A stretch of 64,000 nucleotides of DNA from Crambe crambe (Eukaryota > Porifera > Demospongiae > Poecilosclerida > Crambeidae): positions 3,504,501 to 3,568,500 of the forward strand of contig OZ004590.1 in NCBI GenBank assembly GCA_963924555.1, in the 5' to 3' direction. Position 1 is the first letter of the stretch. Each line of letters starts with the position of its first letter. The notes under the pieces are model-generated. The model did not search any database. It was not told where the DNA came from and saw nothing but the letters and a program-made list of their open reading frames with translations. The position numbers and the translations under genes were made by a program. Below are positions 34,001-48,300 of the stretch, piece after piece.

Positions 34001-37000
34001 ATGTGCCTCTGTCAATGTTGAAAGGGTCTACTCTGCATAAATACTCCCCTGCATCTCTTGGCCTCACACCAGCAACGATCAAGGTGCTGTTCCAAGCCTT
34101 CGTGACATGGGAGCGGTAGGTGGAGTCTATAACAGTGGTGGACACGATGTGTCTGCTGGAGGGGAGAACCAAAGTGTCATTGTGGAGCCACACAATGTGA
34201 GGGAGAGGGAAACCGTCTGCTATGCATGTAAAAGTGGCTGAAGAGTCCTCAATGGTTTCATTCCCACTGTATGATTCATTCAGCAAGATAGGCTCCACTG
34301 TATTGTCAGGAAGAGAGTGCAATAAAGATGTAGAGGTTTGTTGGTATGCAAAATCCAAACATTCAGATAGGTTATGTAGCTACTTGGAGTTACTTACCAT
34401 GGACCACCAGTTGGAGTGTGGTACTACTTGTTCCTGCCTCATTAGTGGCATTGAAGGTGAAGAGCCCAGCATCAAAGAAGTTCAAGTCAGAGATGGTTAA
34501 CATTCTAAGATCCTCACTCAACTGATATTTAGTGTTATTGCTACCCAGTGATGTAATATCAAACTGCTCCATAGTGATCAGGTCAACATATGTCCATGTA
34601 ATGTTTTCCAGTTGGACAGGAGGAGTAGCTCGGCTTATGGAGAACCCAATTTCAATTTCAGAAGGGCTTCCATCTCTTGTTTCCACACCGATTGGCTGGC
34701 TCTCAATAGGAGTGACTTGTGGAAGAACTGTATACAGGGAGAGATGCATAAAACTCTACTGCTGTCCAATAGTAAACTCACCAAAGACAACAAGTGAAAT
34801 ATCAGAAGTTTTGCCTCTCCCATACTGATTAGACACATCACAACTATACAGGCCAGAGTCTTGCTCCAGAACTCTCAGTATGGTCAGCATTTGTGAGATG
34901 TTTGCTATGGAGCCAAGATCTGTGAAGGTGCTTTCCAGTGTGTACCTGAGTGGTTGTGCTGTGACGATGGGCTGACCGTTACGCAGCCATTGGATGGAGG
35001 GCAGAGGATCAGCAAGGAAGGAACACACAAATGAGACAGATCCAGTCTCAAGGATGATGAAGTCTGCACCTTCTTCCCGTATATTATCTCCCCTCAGTTT
35101 CAAATCCAGAGATAAAGGAGCACCTAAGGATTCATGACACATGCAGCCCATAACATAACACATGTGCACATAATTATTTTTGTTTAATAGTATTCTTACT
35201 GGTGACATTAAGGTATGCAGTGGCAGTGGAGTTTCCAGCTGGGTTAGAAGCCATGAGAGTGTAGTTTCCCTCACTCTCATAGATATCTGCTGTCTCAATG
35301 TTGAAGCTAAGGGTCTCCAATGAAAAGTTGAAAGAAGGAGTATCACCATCATATCTCATGAAATTGGGCAAGATATAATTTGGGATCACCATGGGAACAT
35401 CTTCAGATATTCTAAATGCAATGGTAATAGTTTTTGTTCCATTCACAACCACCACTGGATGCTGCAAAGGATCAACTTTAGGTGCTCCTGTCAAATTAGC
35501 AAGGTTAATTACAGATTATATACATAGCTGTAGGTACCAACTTACGTCGTACAAATAAATTGAAATTCCTTGAAACAGATGCTGGCAATAGCCCCATGAC
35601 TTGGTTACTGGCATTGCAAGTGTACAAGCCACTGTCATTTAGCTGCACGCTGTTTAGTTCTAAGGTTAAGGTGGAGTTTCGTAGATTACTATTCAAGTCA
35701 AGTGTGGTGGACTTCAGTAAGATGTCCTCCTTCAGCCATGTAACTACGAGTCTATGAGAGGCTGACACCACACATGAAAAAGATAAGCTGTCACCAACGT
35801 TCACTTCAGTGATGTTAGCAGAAGAGGCCATAATAGATACTGGGGCTATAATTTATTATAAAAATGAACTCTATTGAGCTGGGTCTGGGTCTATTAACTT
35901 ACTGAACACAGTTAAACTTGCTGTAGCTTGAATGCTCCTCACCAGAAATGGAGAGGCAGCTTTGCAGGTGTAAGTGCCTGAGTCGGTGGTTACTGGGTCA
36001 GAAAAGATGAGATTGTAATGGAATATGCCATTTCTAGCCTCTATGAGACTAGTTAGTGTAAAATTTTCGCTGTTCTTGGTCCAAAACAAAGTCAGATTCG
36101 AGGATGATGCTGCAGAACAGTTGAGGGAAAGTGGACTGCCCCTCAATGTCACCATGCTCACAGGAACTTCAACAAAGGTTGGATCTAGATGATCATGAAA
36201 GCATCTACGTATTATAGCTATCACAAGATGACTTCCAGCATACCATTAGCCTCAAAGTAAAGCCTTGCACTTCCCTCGGAGATAGCTCCAATCAAGTTTC
36301 GGACTCCATTCGCTGCCTGACAAATATAGCGTCCCGCAGCACTGACACTCACACTTTTGATGACGAGGGTGGAAGAGGTGGTAATATAGTCCTCTCCTGA
36401 GGTTGTCGTAGTGATATTGTAAGTGTCTCCAGATGAGATCGGGACAGTAGTGTTTGGCTCCAAGTAACTCCAGATCACATTGGCTGCTGGTATGGCTTCA
36501 AATTGGCAGTTTAAAACGATGCTAGCTGGACTAAATAATGCCTGATCAAAGGGTCCCGTCAGCAGGTTGGGAGGTGCTGCAGATGATTAAGGTATATTGT
36601 CACATAGCATGACATAATTGAAAGCACAAAACTCACATGTGAATATCAATCGAGTATAGTTGGATGAAATAGTTGAAGATTGTCCATGAATAGTTTCTCC
36701 CTCAGCTAAGCAGTGGTAGGAGCCTGAGATGTTCAAGGTAGCTGGACCAATGGTTATGCTTGAGTGGACAGTGTAGAAGTTCAGGACAGATGTAGATATA
36801 GCAATAACTGGTGATTCATTGTCCAATAACATAACTCCATTCATGATCCAACTGAGGACTGGGATTGGAGAACCAGTTACGGTACAGTCAAACGTGATGG
36901 TTTCTCCAGCAGGAAGCATGATTTCTTCAGGAACAGGGTGGATGGTAAATACTGGTGGACCTGCAGATTCAGAATCAAGTTAGCTATAACAGTCCTGCGG

Positions 37001-40000
37001 AGGTAGGAAGGAGTAAGGCTCAGTCTCAAAAGTACAGCTGCAAACGCCCATGCAACCTATAATGCTGTATGTCTTAAGGAATTTCATGTGCATATAAATA
37101 TGAAATCAATTTATAAACTGGCCTTACAGCTTCATACTCCCCTGGAATTAGGCAGGCGTGAATTTACGTACTTACTGGGGGTGCTCAGATTGAAATATCG
37201 CATATCAACATTTGAAAAGTTCTGGGAGCTGGAAGATAGAGAGTTTGAGGCAGCACAAGAGTATTCTCCCATGGAGGACAGCTGAACATCACATAACTCG
37301 AGGATTGATGTCACACGTAAAGGCTGGTATACAACAGCGGTGATATTTATTCCTGCTGTTGTTGATAGCAGGAGAGAATCATTCTTAAACCAGCCAATCA
37401 TTGGTAGGGGGTAACCCCTGGCTGTGCAGGTGACAGACACACTATCACTAATATTAGCAATATGGTTTCTGGGATAGAAGACCAGCAAAGATGGCACTGT
37501 AGTGAAGCAAAAATCCTCAACTTATTAGTGGAGTTTCACATTCCACTTACCATAAACTGTGATCGTTGCCTGAGCCATGTCAGAGCCCAAGGAATTGTTG
37601 GCCAAGCATGTGTAGATTCCCGAATGTGAAGGTTGAATAGCTGGCAGAGTTAGGGTACTGTTTATCACCCCCTCACTCTCTCTGAACTGCTGCTCTATGA
37701 GTGTGGTGTTATCTGCGAAGAGATGTATGAGGGGTCCACTTTCCTCCCTGACCCTAAACCAGGACACTTGAGGACGAGGGGAGCCAGAGATCGAGCAGGA
37801 GAGCACTACTTCGATAGACTCACCCACAGTCTGGCTGAGAGGAGGGAGAGTAATGTTGGGAGCAGCTACAAGAGGGAGGAAAGTGTGTTTAGAAGGTATG
37901 TACTTGGTGGATATAAGTTGCTTAGTGTAATATTATTTCAGTGAGTGTGTGAAGTGCAAGAGAAGTGGGTACCATACACAAGTGGTAAGGAGTGGTTTAT
38001 ACTATATGTGATACTATAACGTCTGATCTCTCCATTGGGCATCCTCGGTTCTGATCAAGTTACAATTATACCGTACAGCAAGATAAATTCGGTGGGGATA
38101 AAAATTCGGTAATTTCGTTAATCAATCTATTTATCGAAAATTTTTCTATCGAATTTTTTTCCAAATGAAGCCACCGTTTAGACGTTCGTACATTCAACTA
38201 CGCAGTGTACGGCACTATACGTAACTTACCTAACCTTCTGGTCCACTTTCTTCTTAGCTAGCTAGATTCCATCAATTAAGATCGCGAAGAGGGCTATACC
38301 TGAAGAAATGAAGACCAAAAATAGCATGCAAGCCAAGTGAAAAGGAGATTCAGCAGCTGTGAAGCGAAGTCCGTAGCACATGCGCTAAAATAATTGTACT
38401 GTACGTACCGAATTAAAGACTACCGTAATTCTTCATCTGTATTGTTTGATGATTAATGAAATATTTTATCTCTGAAAAAAAAACCTGCTGTACGGTAGAA
38501 TGGAAGGATATAGCTATTGCTGTGACATTGGTAGGAGGTGAAGGGGCTGCATTAAATGGACAAGGATGAAGGCAAATAATAATTGACATATTAAAACATT
38601 ATACAAGTAAGGGAAAAAACATTTCTGTAAAATGAAAAAAATGTAGGGATGACCATTGCTCAAAAAAGTAAGGAAACAAGGGTAGGTATGAAACGGAAGG
38701 ATGCATTGGATAGCTTCAAAGTATTAAATGTATGTATACGTAGGGATTGTCGGCTGGATATGCAGAACAAAGATTGATCCTATTTGCATCCTTGTTTCCT
38801 TACTTTTTGAGCAATGTACTGTGCTACGTAGTGCCTCCTTTTACATCAACTCTTTTGAGGATTGACGAGTGCAAAAGATCATAGCTGGTAGAATTTGGAG
38901 TGGATTTATCCAGAAATCATAGCTGTAGCTTGAGTGGTTCGAGAGATATGCATGGTTGTCTAAGAGGAATAACAACAATAGAGAAGAAGAAGAATCCAGC
39001 AATTTACCTGCTTGCCGTATTTCTGAGCTTCCTGGTCCTGAAACTTAGTCTGCACTTTGTAGTAGGCTCTAGTCGGCCGGATAATCAAGTAGCTTTTATT
39101 AAGTCTAAGTGGTGGAACTAGAACTTCACCTTTGTACTAGCCTATATGCAGTATTCGCATCATCCCTACATAGAGAGATCTACCGCTCTCTCTGATGATA
39201 CGATACCCTCAAAGTTATCGATGCATTCGATTTGGGCCACTATTAATTAACCATACACCATAATTTATGGTGCTTAATTTTGAGAAGCATAATTGTTTTC
39301 GCAGATATACGGTGTCTTGATCTATAACCTAAAGCTACATGACTACAGTGCTATAACAGCCTGACTGTATCGCAGGCTTAATTCAGGGAGGGGCGAGGGG
39401 CGGGGTGACTTCATCACCATTCATTTCAGGTCGAGGGATAATGCTCGGATTGGTCCCATAATCAACCATGGGGGCTATAGAAGGAGTAATTTTATGTGAT
39501 CAAGTCTTATTTAACTAGTTCAGTGATGATGTTATACCAATGATAACACCAACTATAACATCCCTCTCAATAATAATATCCATAACAACATCACTAACAA
39601 CATATCCTTCTTCAATAACAACAAAATTCTTCTCATTGGTGAACAATAACAATGACATCCTTGCTCAGTGCTTATAAAGTGAAGCTTACTTGGTCTACTT
39701 GGAGTCGTGAAGTTGATCATAATCGCTGGCCCTGTCCCGGCTAGTGTCTCAGCACGGATCCCCACGAAATAGTTGGAGTTGCCGGTCAAGTTGGACAGTG
39801 TGAAGTTGGTGGAGTCAGTGTACTCCATCATCTACAATAGCATGTGCATCAAGAGCAAAAATTAATAGTCAGGAGCCATGTATGGTAAGGGGTCATTGGT
39901 CATCCAATGGTAAGTGGTCATCACATGCACAGTTATTGAGGGACCAAGGTCAGCACTCCCTTGCATATGGTAAAGGGTTGTCAATTTATTCATATGGTAA

Positions 40001-42320
40001 GTGGTCATCATTGTAATAAACACAGCATTGCCATGGTACTTACTTGGTTCCCAATCTCCACACGTCTGTAATTGATGCTGTATTGAAGAATATTCCCAAA
40101 TGTCTGTCGAGGTTGGTCCCAAGTCAACAAGACAGTATCATGTCCTTGGGAGAAGTGCATGAGGTTAACTGGGGCTTCAGGAACTATAAAAGAAGTAGAG
40201 GGAGAGAGGGAAAGGAAGGGAGGGGGAGGGAGAGAGGGAGGGAGAGAGGGAAAGGAAGGGAAGGGGGAGAAGGAGGGAGAGAGAGAGAGAGAGAGAGGGA
40301 GGGAGAGAGGGAGGGAGGAAGGGAGGGGGAGGGAGCCGAGAGAGAGAGAGAGGGAGGGAGAGAGGGAGGGAAGGGAGGAGAGGAAAGTAGTGTGAAGGAG
40401 GGAAAGATCAAAGAAATAAGGACCTGCTAAAATTCTAAATCATGAATTACTTCCTTCCAATGTGATGTTATCAACACCCACGGAGAATGGTCCCACATCT
40501 TCAGTGTTCACTGCTGCCACTTGAACCCTGTACCGAGTGAAAGGATCCAAACCTGTTACGAAGAAGAAAACCTTCATTTATGAGTTCAGGACCAATTTTA
40601 ATCAGCAGGGTTCATTGGTGGTACTCACTATGGACAAGTCTCAGTGCAATAATACTAATACTAACCCGTGAGGTCAAAGTTCAAGTCCACACTTGAAGTG
40701 CTATTTATCTGGTTGCTGTCGTCAGCATCCAAGTTAGTCAAGTTGATGATATAGCCAGTAATCTCTCCATTGCGTTCAATAGCCGGCAGTTCCCTCCAGC
40801 TGACTGAAGCAGTGGTATTGGAAGTGATCAGAAAGTTAGTAATATTAACAGCTCTTCCTGGCACTGAAAAAACAAAAATCACATAAGAAGCAAGTTTAAA
40901 ATAAAGTCACCATGAACTTTTTAAATTTCAATGGAAAGACTTACGAGCAGGGGGAGTACGTACAGTGACCTCTGACCCTGGTCCACTGCCGACGTTCGTA
41001 CTGGCATTGACACGAATGGTGTAATTAGCGAACTCCTGCAGACCCTCCAGTACTACCATGGTGATGGTGCCCCCAGTTCTTTCTTCCCGAGACTCCGTAT
41101 CGAAGCTTCCTCTGTAAGTGATGCTGTATTCCCGGAGGACTCCATTTTGATCCTCAAAGTCCGGCTCTCTCCAGCTGACTCTTAGCGTTGTTGCATTAAG
41201 AGGAGTGGCACTGAGGTTATTGGGTGCGGCTGATGGTGCTGGAAGTGCAAAATAAACAAACAAACAAACAAATAAACAACAACAATGTCTTCCAGTCACC
41301 AAGCAACAGATTCTGGTGCATATTGATTAATAATTATTAACCTTATAGTGTTACATAAGTCATAGTGTCATAGTAGCTAATCATGATGTGCTAGTGATAG
41401 AAGATTACATAATCGTGATTCTTATTCTCTTTACCTGCTTCAAGTGTGGAGACATCAAGAGAAGCTGTAGGTCCCTCTCCTGCAGATGTCCGAGCTCCAA
41501 TCGTGAATGTGAAATTATCGTTCTCATTAAGCTCGTCAAATGTGTGGGATAATCCGTCACCAGAATACACGGTAACTGTTCCACCTTGATACCTGATAAT
41601 GTAGTCTGTAATGATGCCATTGGGTACTGTGGGCTCATTCCAAGCCAGAGTGATGGAGGTAGCAGTGACACTGCTGTTCCTAAAGTTCTGTGGAGGGTCA
41701 CCAGGTGCTGCAAAAATCATGGAAGGAAAAAAACAAACAAAAAAACAAACAAACTAAGTCATATTTCCATTCACCTTGCCCCTTGATCATTCTATTATAA
41801 CTTTCTCAATTCTTGACCAAAATTCAAACTTTGAATACCATCAGAAAGACTGGATGATCAGCTCTCTGTTGATGCATTAAACAAGAAATTTGGTTAAGAA
41901 TTGAGAAAGTTATAGCAGTTATAGTGAATGATCAAGGAACAAATAGAATTTTATTAGTCAGGTGTCCTCAATACAGAGTATATGGTCCATAATTTTGCTT
42001 ACTGCTTTCATTGGTCATGACAATGACATTGCTTTCATTTCCAACTTGAACCGTAATAGCCGACAGAAAGATCGAGTAATTCGTAAATGGCTTCAGATCT
42101 TCGAGAGTTCTCTCAAAGATGCTACCACTAATGTCGACCATGGATGAGTTGCTTGGACCGAGCTCTGTTATGAAATATCTGATTCTGTAGTTGCGTATCA
42201 TCCCATTAGGCATTGCAGGAGCTGTCCAAGTGAGTGTAATGCTGGATGAAGTCGTCCTTACTGGCTCATTGATGCTGGGAACAGATGGAGCTATGGGGAA
42301 AATAAGGATGTTATTAAACA

Positions 42321-42378
<58 letters not shown>

Positions 42379-45300
42379 CTGCTGAGTTCCACCACAGGAT
42401 TATAAACTAACAATAATTGTATATACCACATACCTATTTCGCTGGTTTGGACTATGAGTGGGTCACTTGGTTGACCGATACCAGCTCCAGTGAATGCATG
42501 TATGATGATGGTGTAGTTTGTGAATGGATCCAAGCCTGTTAGCTGTCTAATTCTTCCCAAAACATCACTTACTTCCAAAGTGATATTGTTTGAACTTTCA
42601 TCATTAGTTTCATAATAAGCGATATTGTAACGTCTGATCTCTCCATTGGGAATGCTCGGTTCTGACCAAGTAACAGTAATAGAATTGAAAGATATAGCTG
42701 TTACCGTGACATTAGTAGGAGGTGAAGGGGCTGCATAAGTGGACAAGTATGAAGGCAAAATAATAACTTGATATGATCATTAAAACATACAGAGGTGCAG
42801 CACCACAGAGAGAGGTGCAGCACCACAATGTGCATGGTATTCAACCACTGCTCTGATCAATTTCACCAGGGAGAACCCTATTCCCACCCCTCCTCCCTCC
42901 CTCCTTCCCCCCCCCCCCCATCCATGTTAGTGAGATTGAGCGTGGACCATTCACCATTGGTACCAAATTTCTTGGAATTCCTGGAACTGCATAATGAAGA
43001 AGAAAAATGTTCAAGTTCCTATCATATACCAAAGAAAGAAGTACAGCAGGTGTTTGAAATCAGTACAAATCCATCAAATGTAAGGTCAACTACAATTGGT
43101 CCTTCCCCCTCAAGGTTTAAATTCCACTACTCACCATCTTGATCAGTCGGGACCGTTGAAGGATTAGAAGGAACTCCCATTCCAGCATCAGTAGTAGCTG
43201 AAACTTCACAAGTATAATTCGTAAATGGAACTAAATTGTCTAGAAGAGTTGACATCATCATTGTATCAGTAATCGAGACTGTGATGTTGGTTTCTTGATC
43301 TCTGTTGCAGACGATTGTATAGTTCCGAATGATGCCATTTGCAGGGTTGGGGGCGGTCCAAGAGGCTTGGAGCTGCCTCCGTGGGTTACTGACCGAGCGG
43401 GACAGCATAAAGTTCCGGGGGGCTGAGGGAGCTGGAGAAATAAAAGACAATTGTTATACCTACTGCTAGAGTTTGTACACAGTTGCATTTCTGGAGATAA
43501 TAACTAGCAAAAGGATTGTCAGGGTTCTCCCCAAATGATTATACTTATTAACAAATGCCTAACTGTCAAAGCTTTGAATACTGACCATTCATTTTTCTTA
43601 TCAATGAGATTGATGTAAGAGCAAGTTCTTTAGTCGAACTAGCTAAAGTCCATGATACAGGTTTTAATTGAGAGAGCTAGGACAGATATGATTGTTTCTG
43701 TTCTTAGGCTTATAGTTAGCCACCTACTGTACATAGGGCTAGGCTAGGGCTAGGGCTAGGGCTAGGTATATATGTACCTGCTTGTGCTGTGGTGATTAAA
43801 CTTGCATCGAATATTGTTCCATTGTGAATAACAAAAGGGTGGACTCCAAATGAATATGCTCTGATCATAAACGAGTAAGATGTGTGAGGCAAGAGACCAT
43901 CAATAATAACGGTTTGTGTTTGATTATCATTATCTACTTCCAGCGTAATATTTCGCATTCCTGCCAAGTTGCCAGATAGTCTGTAGGTAATGATATAGCC
44001 CTGTATAGCACCTTGAGGCATTTGAGGGTACCCCCAAGTCAACATAACTGCAGTGGAGTTAACGACTCCAAGTGAAACATTTGTTGGAACACTGGAAGCA
44101 GCTGGATCTGTACTGACAGATCTTACTTCCACATCACCTTCTCCAATTCTTGTAAAAGCAGAAACTGTGACTTCATAAGTTGTGAAGGGAGTAAGACCTC
44201 CTATGGTTATGTACATGGTTGTAATGTTCAGATCATCTGTGATGTTGATTTCTTGTGCTCCTTCTTGGACCGATGCATAGAGGACTCTGTAGCGAAGGAG
44301 GTTTCCATTGGTCAATGCTGGTGTGGACCATGTGACTTCAATAGTCGTGGAGTTGAGTTCATTCACTGCAAGATTCCTCACTGGACCAGGAGCTGATAGA
44401 AAATGTTACTGAAATACATACATATGTAAGGATGCCTCTCAAATCAAGAGAGCATTTTTTTTTTCTGGTCTAAAAATTTTCCCATTAGAATTATTACAAT
44501 AATTATTATAACATTCTTTATTTCAGAATAATATTTTAGGTGGGAAAACTAGACTGCCTGACCTCAACTTGCCACAAAGGTTACATACACACAAAATGAG
44601 CTGGAAATTTAATTACATACTGCTTATACACGCTAAGTATGCTACAAGTTGAATGCTTTAATACTTACTGCTTTCAATCACGCAAATAATCAACTTTTAC
44701 AATGCTCTCAAAACAAAGCCCTGTATCGAATCAATACTTACTGCTTTCATCCGTGGTTACTTCTCTGCTACTCCTAGAACCTTCTTCAATAGTAATGGCT
44801 GACAGAGTGACCAAGTAAGTAGTGAATGGGTTTAGACCAGTAACGGTGAATTCAAACACTGAAGAATTAACCACAAAATTGGCACTGGAGTTAACTGTGA
44901 TATTGTAATTGCGGATTAGTCCATTGGGCATTTCAGGAACTGTCCACATCAACAAAATGGTGGATGGACTAGGGCTCATAGCAGAAGTGATGGCTGGGGC
45001 AGAAGGAGCTGAAATAGGACAAAATAAAGTAGAAAGAAAATAGTATATCATAGTTATTATCATCATTATCACATCTCTGAAGTTTAATGCCCTTGTTTTC
45101 GTGACAGTCTTAAGTAGAAATCAGATATACGCACTCTCATCTTTTAACCTTTGGCTCTCCATAACTCATGACTACTAGTGGCCATGGTCTGGAAATTTGG
45201 TGTAGAGATAGTCTAACCATTATAGAACACATGACAGAAGTTTAGAACTAATTCATCAGAAATAATTCAAGCTAATTGATTTCTCCTTTAGACCGTCACA

Positions 45301-48300
45301 TAATCAATTTTTAAAATCAATCCATAAATATTTCACACTGGCTATAATGATACAATGTCATTGTGCATGGGAAACTGCTGTACATTATACCTGTTTCATT
45401 GGTTTGGACTGTGACTGGATCACTTGGTTGACCGATACCAGCTCCAGTGAATGCATATACGATGATGGTGTAGCTTGTGAATGGATCCAAGTTCCTCAGT
45501 TGCTGAGTTCTTCTGAAAACATCACTCACTTCCAAAGTGATACTGTTTGAACTTTCATCATTTGTTTCATAATAAGTGATATTGTAACGTCTGATCTCTC
45601 CATTGGGCATGCTCGGTTCTGACCAAGTAACAGTAATAGAATTGAAAGATACAGCTGTTGCCATGACGTTGGTAGGAGGTGAAGGGGCTATAAAAACAAA
45701 ATCAATTGAAGTAATTCTTTAGAAGGGCGAAGGGCCTTTCTTATTGGGGGGGGGGGGGGGGGGGGGTGTGGTGCAAGAGAAATGTGGACGGCTGATGGCT
45801 GGGTACCATACACAAGTTGTAAGGAGTGATTTATACCTGTTTCGTCGGTTTGCACTGTGACTGGGTCACTTGGTTGACCGATACCAGCTCCAGTGAATGC
45901 ATGTATGATGATGGTGTAGTTTGTGAATGGATCCAAGTCCATCAGTTGCTGAGTTCTTCCCAAAACATCATTCACTTCCAAAGTGATATTGTTTGAACTT
46001 CTATCATTTGTTTCATAATAAGTGATATTGTAACGTCTGATCTCTCCATTGGGCATGCTCGGTTCTGACCAAGTTACAATAATAGAATTAAAGGATACAG
46101 CTGTTGCCATGACATTGGTAGGAGCTGAAGGGGCTATAAAAACAAAATTAATTGAATTAATTCGGCCTTTCTTAAGAGGGGGTGGGGGAGGGGGTGTGGT
46201 GCAAGAGAAGTGTGGACGACTGGGTACCATACACAAGTGGTAAGGAGTTGTTTACACTATATACCTGTTTCGTTGGTTTGGACTGTGACTGGGTCACTTG
46301 GTTGACCGATACCAGCTCCAGTGAATGCATATACGATGATGGTGTAGCTTGTGAATGGATCCAAGTTCCTCAGTTGCTGAGTTCTTCTGAAAACATCACT
46401 CACTTCCAAAGTGATACTGTTTGAACTTTCATCATTTGTTTCATAATAAGTGATATTGTAACGTCTGATCTCTCCATTGGGCATGCTCGGTTCTGACCAA
46501 GTAACAGTAATAGAATTGAAAGATACAGCTGTTGCCATGACGTTGGTAGGAGGTGAAGGGGCTATAAAAACAAAATCAATTGAAGTAATTCTTTAGAAGG
46601 GCGAAGGGCCTTTCTTATTGGGGGGGGGGGGGGGGGGGGGGTGTGGTGCAAGAGAAATGTGGACGGCTGATAGCTGGGTACCATACACAAGTTGTAAGGA
46701 GTGATTTATACCTGTTTCGTCGGTTTGCACTGTGACTGGGTCACTTGGTTGACCGATACCAGCTCCAGTGAATGCATGTATGATGATGGTGTAGTTTGTG
46801 AATGGATCCAAGTCCATCAGTTGCTGAGTTCTTCCCAAAACATCACTCACTTCCAAAGTGATACTGTTTGAACTTTCATCATTTGTTTCATAATAAGTGA
46901 TATTGTAACGTCTGATCTCTCCATTGGGCATGCTCGGTTCTGACCAAGTAACAGTAATAGAATTGAAAGATACAGCTGTTGCCATGACGTTGGTAGGAGG
47001 TGAAGGGGCTATAAAAACAAAATCAATTGAAGTAATTCTTTAGAAGGGCGAAGGGCCATTCTTATTGGGGGGGGGGGGGGGGGGGGTGTGGTGCAAGAGA
47101 AATGTGGACGGCTGATGGCTGGGTACCATACACAAGTTGTAAGGAGTGATTTATACCTGTTTCGTCGGTTTGCACTGTGACTGGGTCACTTGGTTGACCG
47201 ATACCAGCTCCAGTGAATGCATGTATGATGATGGTGTAGTTTGTGAATGGATCCAAGTCCATCAGTTGCTGAGTTCTTCCCAAAACATCATTCACTTCCA
47301 AAGTGATATTGTTTGAACTTCTATCATTTGTTTCATAATAAGTGATATTGTAACGTCTGATCTCTCCATTGGGCATGCTCGGTTCTGACCAAGTTACAAT
47401 AATAGAATTAAAGGATACAGCTGTTGCCATGACATTGGTAGGAGCTGAAGGGGCTATAAAAACAAAATTAATTGAATTAATTCGGCCTTTCTTAAGAGGG
47501 GGTGGGGGAGGGGGTGTGGTGCAAGAGAAGTGTGGACGACTGGGTACCATACACAAGTGGTAAGGAGTTGTTTACACTATATACCTGTTTCGTTGGTTTG
47601 GACTGTGACTGGGTCACTTGGTTGACCGATACCAGCTCCAGTGAATGCATATACGATGATGGTGTAGCTTGTGAATGGATCCAAGTTCCTCAGTTGCTGA
47701 GTTCTTCTGAAAACATCACTCACTTCCAAAGTGATACTGTTTGAACTTTCATCATTTGTTTCATAATAAGTGATATTGTAACGTCTGATCTCTCCATTGG
47801 GCATGCTCGGTTCTGACCAAGTAACAGTAATAGAATTGAAAGATACAGCTGTTGCCATGACGTTGGTAGGAGGTGAAGGGGCTATAAAAACAAAATCAAT
47901 TGAAGTAATTCTTTAGAAGGGCGAAGGGCCTTTCTTATTGGGGGGGGGGGGGGGGGGGGGGGGTGTGGTGCAAGAGAAATGTGGACGGCTGATGGCTGGG
48001 TACCATACACAAGTTGTAAGGAGTGATTTATACCTGTTTCGTCGGTTTGCACTGTGACTGGGTCACTTGGTTGACCGATACCAGCTCCAGTGAATGCATG
48101 TATGATGATGGTGTAGTTTGTGAATGGATCCAAGTCCATCAGTTGCTGAGTTCTTCCCAAAACATCATTCACTTCCAAAGTGATATTGTTTGAACTTCTA
48201 TCATTTGTTTCATAATAAGTGATATTGTAACGTCTGATCTCTCCATTGGGCATGCTCGGTTCTGACCAAGTTACAATAATAGAATTAAAGGATACAGCTG

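Larger units (their letters stand above)
37866..39689 (-). other. Intron between FN3 and Ig blocks
   Basis: 1.8 kb joining FN3-34 to Ig1 in phase 1. It contains a dead FN3 exon split by a MITE, a foldback-like repeat (38640-38830), a segment of about 230 bp (38885-39115) whose inverted copy ends the window at 63770-64000, and an AGAGAG palindrome near 39165. Confidence 0.75.

Noticed and set aside
38900-39121. 73-codon ORF with a hydrophobic stretch
   Set aside because: It lies in a dispersed repeat whose inverted copy is at 63770-64000, and the copy is not preserved as an ORF of that length.
40184-40430. Overlapping ORFs on both strands
   Set aside because: They are translations of a purine-rich low-complexity tract in an intron.
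43736-43767. Telomere-like hexamer repeat
   Set aside because: GGGCTA is not the TTAGGG unit, and only a few copies lie beside an exon. Treated as a simple repeat.
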